Shown: positions 1 through 8,158 of the stretch, piece after piece
Numbering within the stretch: position 1 is the stretch's first letter
How the letters are laid out: every line of letters starts with the position of its first letter
Assembly (NCBI GenBank): GCA_937864815.1
Contig: CALMJY010000019.1
Span: 1-52,808, forward strand
Direction of reading: 5' to 3'
Source: an uncultured Bacteroidota bacterium
Lineage (GTDB): Bacteria > Bacteroidota > Bacteroidia > Bacteroidales > VadinHA17
DNA length: 52,808 bases
Translations under genes and position numbers: made by a program
Notes under the pieces: model-generated
The model's database searches: none
What the model was told of the DNA's origin: nothing
What the model saw: only the letters and a program-made list of their open reading frames with translations

Positions 1-96
1 AATTTTCTGCGGTTCATGATTTAAAGGATTTATAGGTTAATCATCAATAAAATATACTGATTATTAAATAAAATAACCATAGATCAGATAAAGGTA

Positions 97-297
97 TTAG
101 CTCTTTTTCTTCCGGAATGCAAAAAAGAGCATAACCAGACCAAAGATAAGCATCAATACCCCCATATAAAGATTAACATTAACGCCCAGTGATTTCTGAT
201 ACATTCCTGAATCTGAACTTGTTACAATACCAAGTATTGATATTATCACACCGATTACTGAGAACATCAGACCTATTGGAATTCTTATATCTACCAT
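97..297 (-). CDS. Small two-helix membrane protein, downstream of the SSS transporter
   Basis: A 66-residue protein with two hydrophobic segments (about residues 5-27 and 42-62) and a basic tail ending RKKKS, so probably an inner-membrane hairpin. I do not recognise a family. It follows the sodium:solute symporter on the same strand, 12 bases after its stop, with a perfect AGGAGG eight bases before the ATG, so it is almost certainly expressed from the same mRNA. Small two-helix partners are known for some SSS transporters (DUF3311- and DUF4212-type), and a similar accessory role is an inference. The 96 bases beyond its stop to the window edge show no gene or clear terminator. Confidence 0.7.
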   Translation of the reverse strand: MVDIRIPIGLMFSVIGVIISILGIVTSSDSGMYQKSLGVNVNLYMGVLMLIFGLVMLFFAFRKKKS

Positions 298-305
298 TTT
301 AATTG

Positions 306-311
306 CCTCCT
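306..311 (-). promoter_or_regulatory. Strong Shine-Dalgarno for the 66-aa protein
   Basis: On the minus strand the symporter stop TAG runs directly into AGGAGG (TAGGAGG), with an eight-base spacer to the ATG at 297. A perfect SD is unusual in Bacteroidota, where most genes have none, and it fixes the start of the small protein. Confidence 0.6.
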
Positions 312-2040
312 ACCAGAATATAACGGTTAAAATTAAACAAATTACAGCCACAAGTATTGCCAGTCCGGCAGGTCTTTCATACCAGGGCAGATGACTGTCA
401 TCGGCTTCCCTTGGAGTGAGTGAATAAACCAATCCTTTCAGGTCATCTTCAGATTTAAGCTGAGGGGTAACAAAGGTTAAACCAACAGTAGCAAATGTAC
501 TGACACTGAAAGCAATTATAGCTGTCCAGAAGTTCTGGGCCATCTCAACCGGATATGTATGAATAACCGCAATCCAGCCTCCCTTAAACAGGGTGCCTGC
601 ACCTGCAGGAACAGTAAGTCCGTGGTGAAGCAATGCCATCAGGAAACCCAGCAGTAATCCGGTAAATGCAGCGTGACCTGTTGTCCTTTTCCAGAACATT
701 CCAAGGAAAATGACTGCAAACAGAGGTGCATTAATCATAGAAAATATTGTCTGCAGGAAATCCATAATATTTCCAAATTTGCTGGCAATATATGCAGATG
801 CGATACTCAGAAGTATCCCGGCTACTGTTGCTATCCTTCCAACCTTAAGGTAATGCTTTCCGTCAGCTTCCTCATTGCCGGTCTGCGGTCGGATATAGCT
901 TTGATAAATATCATAGGTCCAAACTGTGTTAAAAGCCGAGACATTACCAGCCATGCCCGACATGAAGGATGCAAGCAGCGCAGTAATACCCAGTCCAAAC
1001 ACTCCTGCCGGTAGATAATACTTTAGAAGCATTATAATAGTATAATCATAAATCGGTTTACCGTTTGCCACAGGAAATTCAGAGTTAAATGCTGATCCCT
1101 GGTCGTTGAATAATGCCAGTGAAATAATACCTGGAACAATTATCAGAAAAGGAATGAACATTTTTGGCAGTGCCCCGATAAGTGGCACTTTTCGTGCAGC
1201 TGCCTTTGACTCTGCTGCAAATGCTCTCTGGACAATCAGGAAGTTAGTACACCAGTATCCGAATGAAAGTACAAACCCAAGTCCAAACAATATTCCGAAC
1301 CACTCCACTCCCATTGGATTCGATGCTGCTTCACCTGCATATTTCCATGTAGTTGTATATGTATCAGAGGCAAAATTATTTGCGACAGCAAACGTTTCAA
1401 GTTTTTCCTTAAGGCCGAACCATCCGCCGACATCCTTAAGGCTCAGGAAAACAAGGGGCAATAAACCAATCACAATGATAAAGAATTGAAGAACCTCATT
1501 ATATATAGCAGATGAGAGTCCGCCCAGGTAAGTGTATCCAAGAACTATCAGGGCTGAAACCCACAGGCTCAGGTTAAAATCCCAGCCCAGTACATTCTCC
1601 ATTAATATGGCAAGGGCATACATGGATATACCTGAGGCAAGTATTGTCATCAGTGCGAAGAGTATGGCATTCAGCCCCCTTGTTTTTTCATCATATCTTA
1701 ATTTCAGGAATTCCGGAACTGACCGGGCTTTTGAACCGTAATAAAAAGGCATCATGAATAGTGCAAGGAAAATCATTGCCGGAATCGCACCAATCCAGTA
1801 GAAATGTGTTGTAAGCATACCATATTTCATACCTGATCCGGTCATTCCCATCACTTCGAGAGCACCAAGGTTGGTTGAAATAAATGCCAGTCCTGCAACC
1901 CATGCCGGCATCGATCGCCCGGCTTCAAGGAATGCATTTGCATTTTTCATGTATTTTCTCAGGAACCAGCCAATTCCCAGAACAAATAAGAAATAGATTA
2001 TCATTATCAGATAATCGATCCAGTGTAACTCAAGTCTCAT
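310..2040 (-). CDS. Sodium:solute symporter (SSS family), SGLT-like
   Basis: A 576-residue polytopic inner-membrane protein with about 13-14 hydrophobic helices, the usual SSS length and layout. It should use the Na+ gradient to import a small solute. Family marks include AFISTNLGALEVMG in the first core helix, the YTYLGGLSSAIYNEVLQ segment, and the conserved loop after helix 3 (ARSVPEFLKLRYDEKTRG). The overall look is of the SGLT/sugar branch, but the substrate cannot be read from sequence. It leads a two-gene minus-strand operon with the 66-residue membrane protein. The ATG at 2040 is the natural start. I found no TAnnTTTG box in the 146 bases shared with divergent truA, so its promoter is not resolved. 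Confidence 0.9.
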   Translation of the reverse strand: MRLELHWIDYLIMIIYFLFVLGIGWFLRKYMKNANAFLEAGRSMPAWVAGLAFISTNLGALEVMGMTGSGMKYGMLTTHFYWIGAIPAMIFLALFMMPFYYGSKARSVPEFLKLRYDEKTRGLNAILFALMTILASGISMYALAILMENVLGWDFNLSLWVSALIVLGYTYLGGLSSAIYNEVLQFFIIVIGLLPLVFLSLKDVGGWFGLKEKLETFAVANNFASDTYTTTWKYAGEAASNPMGVEWFGILFGLGFVLSFGYWCTNFLIVQRAFAAESKAAARKVPLIGALPKMFIPFLIIVPGIISLALFNDQGSAFNSEFPVANGKPIYDYTIIMLLKYYLPAGVFGLGITALLASFMSGMAGNVSAFNTVWTYDIYQSYIRPQTGNEEADGKHYLKVGRIATVAGILLSIASAYIASKFGNIMDFLQTIFSMINAPLFAVIFLGMFWKRTTGHAAFTGLLLGFLMALLHHGLTVPAGAGTLFKGGWIAVIHTYPVEMAQNFWTAIIAFSVSTFATVGLTFVTPQLKSEDDLKGLVYSLTPREADDSHLPWYERPAGLAILVAVICLILTVIFW

Positions 2041-2174
2041 AAACTAATGATTTAAATTTTTAATTTTCAAGTAATCCGATATAAAATAATTATTATTCCG
2101 GCTCAGGTAAAAATACATTATATGATCGGTTTTCAATGAAATTTGATGCTATTTTTTGAACAATATGGAAATAC

Positions 2175-2183
2175 TATATTTGC
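2175..2183 (+). promoter_or_regulatory. Bacteroidota -7 promoter element of truA (near-leaderless)
   Basis: TATATTTGC matches the Bacteroidota TAnnTTTG element exactly, and a TTTG lies 16 bases upstream at 2155-2158 as a possible -33. The last G of the box (2182) is only five bases before the truA ATG at 2187, so the expected transcription start falls at or next to the start codon. Confidence 0.6.
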
Positions 2184-2186
2184 TAT

Positions 2187-2951
2187 ATGATGTCAGCAGA
2201 AAACCGCTACTTTATATTCCTCTCTTACAGGGGTACAAATTTCCATGGCTGGCAGATCCAGCCCAATGCCTTAACTATTCAACAAACATTAGATTCTGCC
2301 TTATCACTTGCTCTTGGAGAACAAATAGCTACTACAGGAGCCGGCAGAACAGATGCAGGAGTTCATGCCTTGGTATTCTGTGCCCATTTTGATTCTGACA
2401 AACCGGACATCAATACCGATAAAAAACTGCTTTTCAGGTTAAACAGGCTTCTCCCCGCAGATATAGCGATTAGTGATATCCGGAAAGTTATTCCTGATGC
2501 TAATGCCAGATACAGTGCTGTCTCAAGGACTTACAAGTATTACATCTCAAGAAAAAAAGATCCGTTCTTTGAAACATCCAGCTGGTTTATTTATGGACAC
2601 CTGGATATTGAGGCTATGAATATGGCCTGCAAAATACTTTTGAGATATGATGATTTTACAAGCTTCAGTAAACTGCATTCTGATGCCAAAACAAATATGT
2701 GCAGGATATATTCAGCTGAATGGATTTATACTTATGACAAGTTGGTATTCACCATAAAAGCTGATCGTTTTCTAAGGAATATGGTAAGAGCAATTGTTGG
2801 GACAATGGTTGAAATCGGATCAGGAAAAACTGATCTGGATGGATTTGAAGAGATCATTAATGGGAAAAACAGATGCCTGGCTGGAAAATCAGCTCCTGCA
2901 AAAGGTCTTTTCCTTACTGAGATTGAATATCCTAAGGAAATATTTATCTGA
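2187..2951 (+). CDS. truA: tRNA pseudouridine(38-40) synthase TruA
   Basis: A 254-residue cytosolic enzyme that isomerises uridine to pseudouridine at positions 38-40 of the tRNA anticodon arm. The catalytic aspartate is D56 in GAGRTDAGVHA, and the N-terminal SYRGTNFHGWQIQ and later FLRNMVRAIVG are diagnostic. Length is normal. ATG codons at 2187 and 2190 are in tandem and either could start. It stands alone on the plus strand between the divergent symporter and the nuo operon, which has its own promoter. No terminator with a T tract was seen after its stop. Confidence 0.96.
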   Translation: MMSAENRYFIFLSYRGTNFHGWQIQPNALTIQQTLDSALSLALGEQIATTGAGRTDAGVHALVFCAHFDSDKPDINTDKKLLFRLNRLLPADIAISDIRKVIPDANARYSAVSRTYKYYISRKKDPFFETSSWFIYGHLDIEAMNMACKILLRYDDFTSFSKLHSDAKTNMCRIYSAEWIYTYDKLVFTIKADRFLRNMVRAIVGTMVEIGSGKTDLDGFEEIINGKNRCLAGKSAPAKGLFLTEIEYPKEIFI

Positions 2952-3027
2952 ACAGCATAAATTTTATGAGGTGATAATTATCATTTAATTGTTCTGTTAG
3001 TAATTTCACAATACAGGAAATTAATTA

Positions 3028-3035
3028 TATTTTTG
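3028..3035 (+). promoter_or_regulatory. Promoter -7 element of the nuo operon
   Basis: TATTTTTG fits TAnnTTTG and lies 34 bases before the nuoA ATG, implying a 5' leader of about 30 bases. No convincing -33 TTG sits at the expected distance, so the assignment rests on the -7 box and its place at the head of the operon. Confidence 0.5.
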
Positions 3036-3069
3036 GACGCACATTAAACAATTTTAAATACCATTATAT

Positions 3070-3420
3070 ATGAGTAATGAATGGTTAATTCTATTCTTTA
3101 TTGTTGGGGCTTTATTTGTGGGGGTAGTAGTTATCTTTGCAGGTTTAGTAGCACCCAAATCTACAAATCCACAGAAATTTGATCCATATGAATGCGGTAT
3201 ACCCACTGAAGGTTTAACCTGGCTTCAGTTTAACGTGGGTTACTATCTTTTTGCAATCCTTTTCCTGATTTTCGATGTTGAAACAGTTCTGGTGTTTCCA
3301 TGGGCAGTTGTAATGAAGGAAGTTGGACTTGCTGCATTTGTTGAGATTGTTATATTCTTTGTTATACTGGGTCTTGGTCTGCTCTATGCCTGGAAAAAAC
3401 ATGCTCTGATATGGGAATAA
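3070..3420 (+). CDS. nuoA: NADH-quinone oxidoreductase subunit A
   Basis: A 116-residue membrane-arm subunit of complex I with three hydrophobic helices. The loop [13 protein letters not shown] after helix 1 is the family signature and lies at the junction with the peripheral arm. [11 protein letters not shown] in helix 2 carries the conserved acidic residues. It opens the 11-gene nuo operon, and its stop overlaps the proposed nuoB start by ten bases. Confidence 0.96.
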   Translation: MSNEWLILFFIVGALFVGVVVIFAGLVAPKSTNPQKFDPYECGIPTEGLTWLQFNVGYYLFAILFLIFDVETVLVFPWAVVMKEVGLAAFVEIVIFFVILGLGLLYAWKKHALIWE

Positions 3421-3971
3421 AAGGAATGAAATATGAAGAATTCAAGGACAATGAAAGCCTTGAACTTCTAAGGGAATCCGGAACACCGGTTCTTCTTGTA
3501 ACAATTGATGATGTAATCAACTGGGGAAGAAAAAACTCACTCTGGCCACTTACATTTGCAACAAGCTGTTGCGGTATTGAAATGATGGCTACAGGTGCAC
3601 CCCGCCATGACTTTGCAAGATTCGGCATGGAAGTATACCGGGCAAGCCCCCGTCAGGCAGATGTAATTGTCGTAGCAGGAACAATTGTAAACAAAATGGC
3701 TCCGGTTCTTAAAAGATTATATGATCAGATGTCAGAACCCAAATATGTTGTAGCAATGGGAGCCTGTGCAATATCGGGAGGTCCATTTTTCCTCAATTCA
3801 TACAGCGTGGTTAAGGGAGTAGAGCATGTTATACCGGTTGATGTTTATATACCAGGATGTCCTCCCCGACCTGAAGCTTTATTATATGGAATGCTACAGT
3901 TACAGCGTAAGATAGAGACTGAGAATATCAAGTCCCGCAAACTGAGAACGGCAAAGAATGATTCAAAATAA
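3411..3971 (+). CDS. nuoB: NADH-quinone oxidoreductase subunit B (N2 cluster)
   Basis: The 186-residue peripheral subunit that holds terminal Fe-S cluster N2, the last electron carrier before quinone. The four ligands are visible: adjacent C53 and C54 in [11 protein letters not shown]119 in [10 protein letters not shown] and C150 in [10 protein letters not shown]. The first ATG overlaps nuoA by ten bases. An in-frame ATG at 3426 (MKYEEF) is the alternative start. Both leave the family core intact. Translational coupling to nuoA is likely. Confidence 0.96.
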   Translation: MGIKGMKYEEFKDNESLELLRESGTPVLLVTIDDVINWGRKNSLWPLTFATSCCGIEMMATGAPRHDFARFGMEVYRASPRQADVIVVAGTIVNKMAPVLKRLYDQMSEPKYVVAMGACAISGGPFFLNSYSVVKGVEHVIPVDVYIPGCPPRPEALLYGMLQLQRKIETENIKSRKLRTAKNDSK

Positions 3972-3992
3972 ATCCCGGAAATATTAATAGAA

Positions 3993-4448
3993 ATGGATAA
4001 AACTCAACTTGGAGAATTTGTGAAATCTGTTAATCCAGATGCTGCAATAGTTGAAGGCAAACAATACCCTGAGGTAACTGTAGCCGATACAGAACTCCAT
4101 TCCCTCGCAAAAAAACTCAGGGAAAGTGAAGATACATGGTTTGACTTTCTGGTTTGTATTACCGGTGTTGACTATGGTGATGTTTTTGGAGTGATTTATC
4201 ACCTGAGGTCTTCAAAGCACGGTCATATGATTGTTCTTAAAACCAAAACTTCAGAAAGAGCTAAACCTGTACTTAATTCGGTTTGTGATATATGGAATAC
4301 GGCTGAATTTCATGAAAGGGAGGTGTATGACCTTCTTGGAGTTAAATTCAATCATCATCCTGACCTCCGGAGACTTTTTCTTGACAGTTCATGGGGTTTT
4401 CCTCTCAGGAAAGACTATGTGGATGATATTAATATTGTCAGCAAATAA
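3993..4448 (+). CDS. nuoC: NADH-quinone oxidoreductase subunit C
   Basis: A 151-residue 30-kDa-type subunit of the peripheral arm. The signature FHEREVYDLLGVKFNHHPDL near residues 101-120 and the following RRLFLDSSWGFPLRKDY are diagnostic. It is a separate gene from nuoD, with only two bases between them, whereas Bacteroides and the enterics carry a fused nuoCD. The protein is short at the C-terminus compared with larger homologues, ending soon after the core. Confidence 0.95.
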   Translation: MDKTQLGEFVKSVNPDAAIVEGKQYPEVTVADTELHSLAKKLRESEDTWFDFLVCITGVDYGDVFGVIYHLRSSKHGHMIVLKTKTSERAKPVLNSVCDIWNTAEFHEREVYDLLGVKFNHHPDLRRLFLDSSWGFPLRKDYVDDINIVSK

Positions 4449-4450
4449 TT

Positions 4451-5575
4451 ATGGAAGAGATAATAAAGGAAGTTGTCATAGACGAGCAGGAGGAGTACAC
4501 AATCAATATGGGTCCCCAGCATCCGTCAACACATGGCGTTTTAAGACTTGTCGTTTCCCTGAAAGGTGAGATTGTAAAAAATATAGAACCACATATTGGA
4601 TATATACACAGGGGTATTGAAAAAATGTGTGAGAGTATCACATATCCCCAGATTATACACCTCACAGACAGAATGGACTATTTGTCTGCTGCAATTAATA
4701 ATGAAGCAGTCTGCCTGGCAGTAGAAAAAGCTCTCGAGGTCGAAATCCCGGATCGTATAAAGATTATAAGAACTATAATATCAGAACTTACCCGTATCCA
4801 GTCTCATCAGCTTTTCTGGGCATCGTATGGTATGGATATGGGAGGGCAGACTTGTTTCTTCTACGGCCTTCGTGACAGGGAAAAAGTTCTTGATATATTT
4901 GAAGAAACCACCGGTGGCAGAATGATAGTAAGTTACAATTGTCCCGGGGGACTTATGTATGATATTCATCCAAATTTCCAGAAGAGGGTAAAGGAATTCA
5001 TTAAATATTTCCGTGGAGTTCTCTGGGAATATGATGCTATACTTTCCGGTAATGTCATTTTCCGAGAAAGAACCATAGGCATAGGCAGGCTAAAACTTGA
5101 AGATGCCATATCATATGGAATTACAGGACCTTCAGGCAGAGCTTCAGGTTTTTCATGCGACATAAGAAAGCAGGAGCCTTACAGTGCCTATGACAGGGTT
5201 AAATTCAATGAAGTTTTATATACTGAGGGAGATACATATCACAGATATCTTGCCAGGATTGAGGAAATGAGAGAATCAATGAACATAATTGACCAGCTTA
5301 TTGACAATATTCCCGAGGGTCCCTATTTTGTCAAAATGAAACCGGTTATCAAACTACCTGAAGGGGAGTACTTCCAGCGGGTCGAAACTGCACGAGGTGA
5401 GTTGGATGTATTTATAAAAAGTGACGGCAACAAAAATCCTTACAGGGTAAAATTCAGATCTCCAAATTTTGTAAACCTTGGTGTTCTCAATCATATTTCA
5501 AAAGATTTCAAGATTGCCGATCTTATTGCAATAGCCGGTTCTCTTGATTTTGTAATACCTGATATTGACAGATAA
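4451..5575 (+). CDS. nuoD: NADH-quinone oxidoreductase subunit D
   Basis: The 374-residue 49-kDa subunit, related to the large subunit of NiFe hydrogenases, which forms the quinone cavity with NuoB. Visible marks are NMGPQHPSTHGVLRL at the N-terminus (quinone-site loop with the key His), HIGYIHRGIEKM, and a C-terminus ending DFVIPDIDR as in the family. Its stop is followed by a short GGCGTAA repeat before nuoH. Confidence 0.96.
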   Translation: MEEIIKEVVIDEQEEYTINMGPQHPSTHGVLRLVVSLKGEIVKNIEPHIGYIHRGIEKMCESITYPQIIHLTDRMDYLSAAINNEAVCLAVEKALEVEIPDRIKIIRTIISELTRIQSHQLFWASYGMDMGGQTCFFYGLRDREKVLDIFEETTGGRMIVSYNCPGGLMYDIHPNFQKRVKEFIKYFRGVLWEYDAILSGNVIFRERTIGIGRLKLEDAISYGITGPSGRASGFSCDIRKQEPYSAYDRVKFNEVLYTEGDTYHRYLARIEEMRESMNIIDQLIDNIPEGPYFVKMKPVIKLPEGEYFQRVETARGELDVFIKSDGNKNPYRVKFRSPNFVNLGVLNHISKDFKIADLIAIAGSLDFVIPDIDR

Positions 5576-5580
5576 TAATA

Positions 5581-5596
5581 GGCGTAAGGCGTAAGG
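5581..5596 (+). repeat. GGCGTAA heptamer tandem repeat between nuoD and nuoH
   Basis: Two full copies of GGCGTAA plus GG, directly after the nuoD stop. A related four-unit array (AGGCTGA/AGGCTTA) lies after dnaA at 49774-49801, so both look like members of one short intergenic repeat family. Confidence 0.6.
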
Positions 5597-5627
5597 TAGA
5601 ACGGATAAAAAAGATAAAAGTATATAT

Positions 5628-6764
5628 ATGTTACTGAATACAATTTCAAACGCATTAAGTACACTGTCAGAACCCTGGTGGAAGATATTTTATGATTTTT
5701 CATCTCTCACACAAGCAATCGATGAGGGATTGAGAAGTTCATTGTCTCCGTTCTGGGCTGTGACTATCGAAATGTTGATTATAGGAGTGGTCTTCCTCCT
5801 GTTTTATGCATTAATCGGACTATTTCTTGTAATTGCCGAGAGAAAGGTGTGTGCATTTATACAGAACAGGCTGGGGCCCAACAGAATTGGCCCATATGGA
5901 TTATTTCAGACTATAGCAGATCTGGTAAAACTCTTATTTAAAGAGTTAATTCCCATAAAAAATGCTGATGGCTTTCTCTTTAATCTGGCACCATATATTG
6001 TTATAATTGTAAACTTTATGGTGCTGGCAGCCTTACCCTATGGGAAAGGCCTTCATGCAATTGACTTCAACATAGGAATATTCTACGTAATTGCTGTCTC
6101 TTCAATGAGTGTTATTGGTGTACTCCTGGCAGGCTGGTCAAGTAACAGTAAATACTCACTGATTGGTGCAATGAGAAGTGGTGCTCAGATAGTCAGCTAT
6201 GAACTGTCAATAGGCCTTGCAATTATCACTGTGGTGGTTCTTGCCGGATCAATGCAATTATCGGAAATCGTTGAAGCCCAAAGAACCGGCTGGTTTATTT
6301 TTAAAGGACATGTACCTGCATTTTTAGCCTTTATCATTTATATAATTGCAGGAACCGCTGAAACAAACCGCGGTCCTTTCGATATGGCTGAAGCCGAATC
6401 AGAACTAACTGCCGGATACCATACTGAATATTCAGGAATTAAGTTTGCATTTTTCTACCTGGCTGAATATATAAATATGTTCATTGTGGCTGCGGTAGCT
6501 GCAACCTTGTTTCTGGGTGGCTGGATGCCCTTCCATGTTGGTAACTGGGAAGGTTTCAACCGTATTATGGATTTCATTCCTCCTTTTTTCTGGTTCTTTG
6601 GCAAGACATTCTTTGTAATATATCTTATAATGTTGTTTAAGTGGACGTTCCCACGTCTGAGAATCGACCAGCTTCTTACCCTTGAATGGAAATATTTACT
6701 GCCGATAAATCTTGTTAACGTTCTAATTATGGCTTTTTTGGTTCTGATGGGTTGGCATTTCTAA
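5628..6764 (+). CDS. nuoH: NADH-quinone oxidoreductase subunit H
   Basis: A 378-residue membrane subunit with eight or more helices that docks the peripheral arm and lines the quinone channel. Diagnostic stretches are [21 protein letters not shown] and [20 protein letters not shown], the acidic loop facing quinone, then the C-terminal [19 protein letters not shown]. It is longer than E. coli NuoH because of an N-terminal extension of about 40 residues before the first helix. The 52-base gap to nuoD is the longest within the operon. Confidence 0.96.
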   Translation: MLLNTISNALSTLSEPWWKIFYDFSSLTQAIDEGLRSSLSPFWAVTIEMLIIGVVFLLFYALIGLFLVIAERKVCAFIQNRLGPNRIGPYGLFQTIADLVKLLFKELIPIKNADGFLFNLAPYIVIIVNFMVLAALPYGKGLHAIDFNIGIFYVIAVSSMSVIGVLLAGWSSNSKYSLIGAMRSGAQIVSYELSIGLAIITVVVLAGSMQLSEIVEAQRTGWFIFKGHVPAFLAFIIYIIAGTAETNRGPFDMAEAESELTAGYHTEYSGIKFAFFYLAEYINMFIVAAVAATLFLGGWMPFHVGNWEGFNRIMDFIPPFFWFFGKTFFVIYLIMLFKWTFPRLRIDQLLTLEWKYLLPINLVNVLIMAFLVLMGWHF

Positions 6765-6792
6765 TCATCAGAACAGATATAATTATATCAAT

Positions 6793-7272
6793 ATGAATAG
6801 TATAATTCAATATTTTAAAGAAATAATACAGGGTGTCGGATCACTGCTTAAAGGGATGCGTGTCACAAACAGATATTTTTTCAGCCCTGGTAAAATTGTC
6901 ACCCAGAAGTATCCAAACAACAGGAAAGATCTTGTTATGTTTGAAAGGTTCAAAGGTGAAGTGGTAATGCCACATAACGAAAGCAATGAGCATAAATGCA
7001 CAGGATGCGGTATCTGCGAAATAAATTGTCCCAATGGTACAATTGAAGTAATATCCAAAACAATAATTACGGAGGATGGTAAGAAAAAACGAGTGATTGA
7101 CAAGCATATATACAGACTTGGCATGTGTACCTTCTGCGCTCTTTGTGTTAAGACCTGCCCTTCAAATGCCCTTGCATTTTCCCAGGAATTTGAACATGCT
7201 GTATTTAACAGAGCATTGTTAATCAAGACATTAAATAAACCAGGTTCCCAATTAATGAAAGGAGTTGAGTGA
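6793..7272 (+). CDS. nuoI: NADH-quinone oxidoreductase subunit I (2x[4Fe-4S])
   Basis: A 159-residue ferredoxin-like subunit with two [4Fe-4S] motifs: C69-C72-C75-C79 (CTGCGICEINCP) and C112-C115-C118-C122 (CTFCALCVKTCP). With no NuoE, F or G in the cluster, these clusters (N6a, N6b) are the first electron carriers of the complex and the probable docking site for ferredoxin or flavodoxin. That docking role is inferred from the family of 11-subunit complexes. The stop TGA overlaps the nuoJ ATG by one base. Confidence 0.96.
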   Translation: MNSIIQYFKEIIQGVGSLLKGMRVTNRYFFSPGKIVTQKYPNNRKDLVMFERFKGEVVMPHNESNEHKCTGCGICEINCPNGTIEVISKTIITEDGKKKRVIDKHIYRLGMCTFCALCVKTCPSNALAFSQEFEHAVFNRALLIKTLNKPGSQLMKGVE

Positions 7273-7808
7273 TGACAAGTAATCAATTGATGTTTATTTT
7301 ATTCTCTGCCATGATTGTTGTTTTTTCAATCCTGACAGTAACAACCAGGAGGATACTCAGAGCCGCTGCTTTCCTTCTTATGGTTCTTTTATCTACTTCG
7401 GGTCTCTATTTCATGCTCAATTACCAGTTCATGGCAGCAGTGCAGCTTACATTATATGCAGGCGGTATAGTTGTTCTTATAATTTTCTCAATTTTGCTGA
7501 CCAGTCATATCAGTCAGAAATTTGAACCTGTTGAATTGAAAAAATCAATTTTTTCTGCTCTTGCAGCAGTAGCAGGTGCTATTCTCTGCATATTAACAAT
7601 TCTCGATTACAGCTTTTCGGCCACTACTGTGGCTGCTCAGGAGGTAAATATGAAACTTATCGGAAAGAGCCTTCTATCAGTTGATTATGATGGTTATGTT
7701 CTTCCTTTTGAAGTAATATCGATATTGTTGCTTGCAGCTATGATAGCTGCGATCGTAGTAGCTAAAAAAGGCGGACCTGCAAAAACAAAAACACCTACAC
7801 TTAATTAA
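7272..7808 (+). CDS. nuoJ: NADH-quinone oxidoreductase subunit J
   Basis: A 178-residue membrane subunit with five helices, including QLTLYAGGIVVLIIFSILLT, which contains the conserved flexible helix 3. The track starts at GTG 7269, but the ATG at 7272 overlaps the nuoI stop (TGATG) and has AAAGGAG seven or more bases upstream, so it is preferred. The SD-like run also encodes the C-terminus of NuoI. The C-terminus ends in a lysine-rich cytoplasmic tail. Confidence 0.93.
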   Translation: MTSNQLMFILFSAMIVVFSILTVTTRRILRAAAFLLMVLLSTSGLYFMLNYQFMAAVQLTLYAGGIVVLIIFSILLTSHISQKFEPVELKKSIFSALAAVAGAILCILTILDYSFSATTVAAQEVNMKLIGKSLLSVDYDGYVLPFEVISILLLAAMIAAIVVAKKGGPAKTKTPTLN

Positions 7809-7815
7809 CAAAACC

Positions 7816-8133
7816 ATGATCACGGGAATTCCAATACACTACTTTTTGATTCTTGCAACTCTGATGTTTTTTGCAGGAGTTTATGGCTTTCTTACAAGGA
7901 GAAACCTCATTACAGTTCTTATGTCAGTTGAACTGATTCTTAATGCTGTAAATATAAATTTTATGGCATTCAACAGGTATCTGTATCCCCATAAAATGGA
8001 AGGCATGTTTTTCAGCCTTTTTGTAATAGCAGTTGCCGCCTCTGAAGCAGCGGTGGCTATAGCAATTATAATCAACATCTACAGAAGATTTTCAACGATC
8101 AATGTGGAAGATGCTCACGAAATGAAATACTGA
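7816..8133 (+). CDS. nuoK: NADH-quinone oxidoreductase subunit K
   Basis: A 105-residue three-helix subunit related to MrpC antiporter proteins. It carries the two membrane glutamates needed for proton transfer, in SVELILNAVNINFM and ASEAAVAIAIIINIYR. Length and order (after nuoJ, before nuoL) are standard. Confidence 0.95.
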   Translation: MITGIPIHYFLILATLMFFAGVYGFLTRRNLITVLMSVELILNAVNINFMAFNRYLYPHKMEGMFFSLFVIAVAASEAAVAIAIIINIYRRFSTINVEDAHEMKY

Positions 8134-8158
8134 TTAATAAATATACAGGAAACGCAAA

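Noticed and set aside
673-1741. Plus-strand ORFs (113, 127 and 69 residues) opposite the symporter
   Set aside because: They are shadows of the SSS gene: low-complexity translation, no family look, and the minus-strand frame is a complete transporter.
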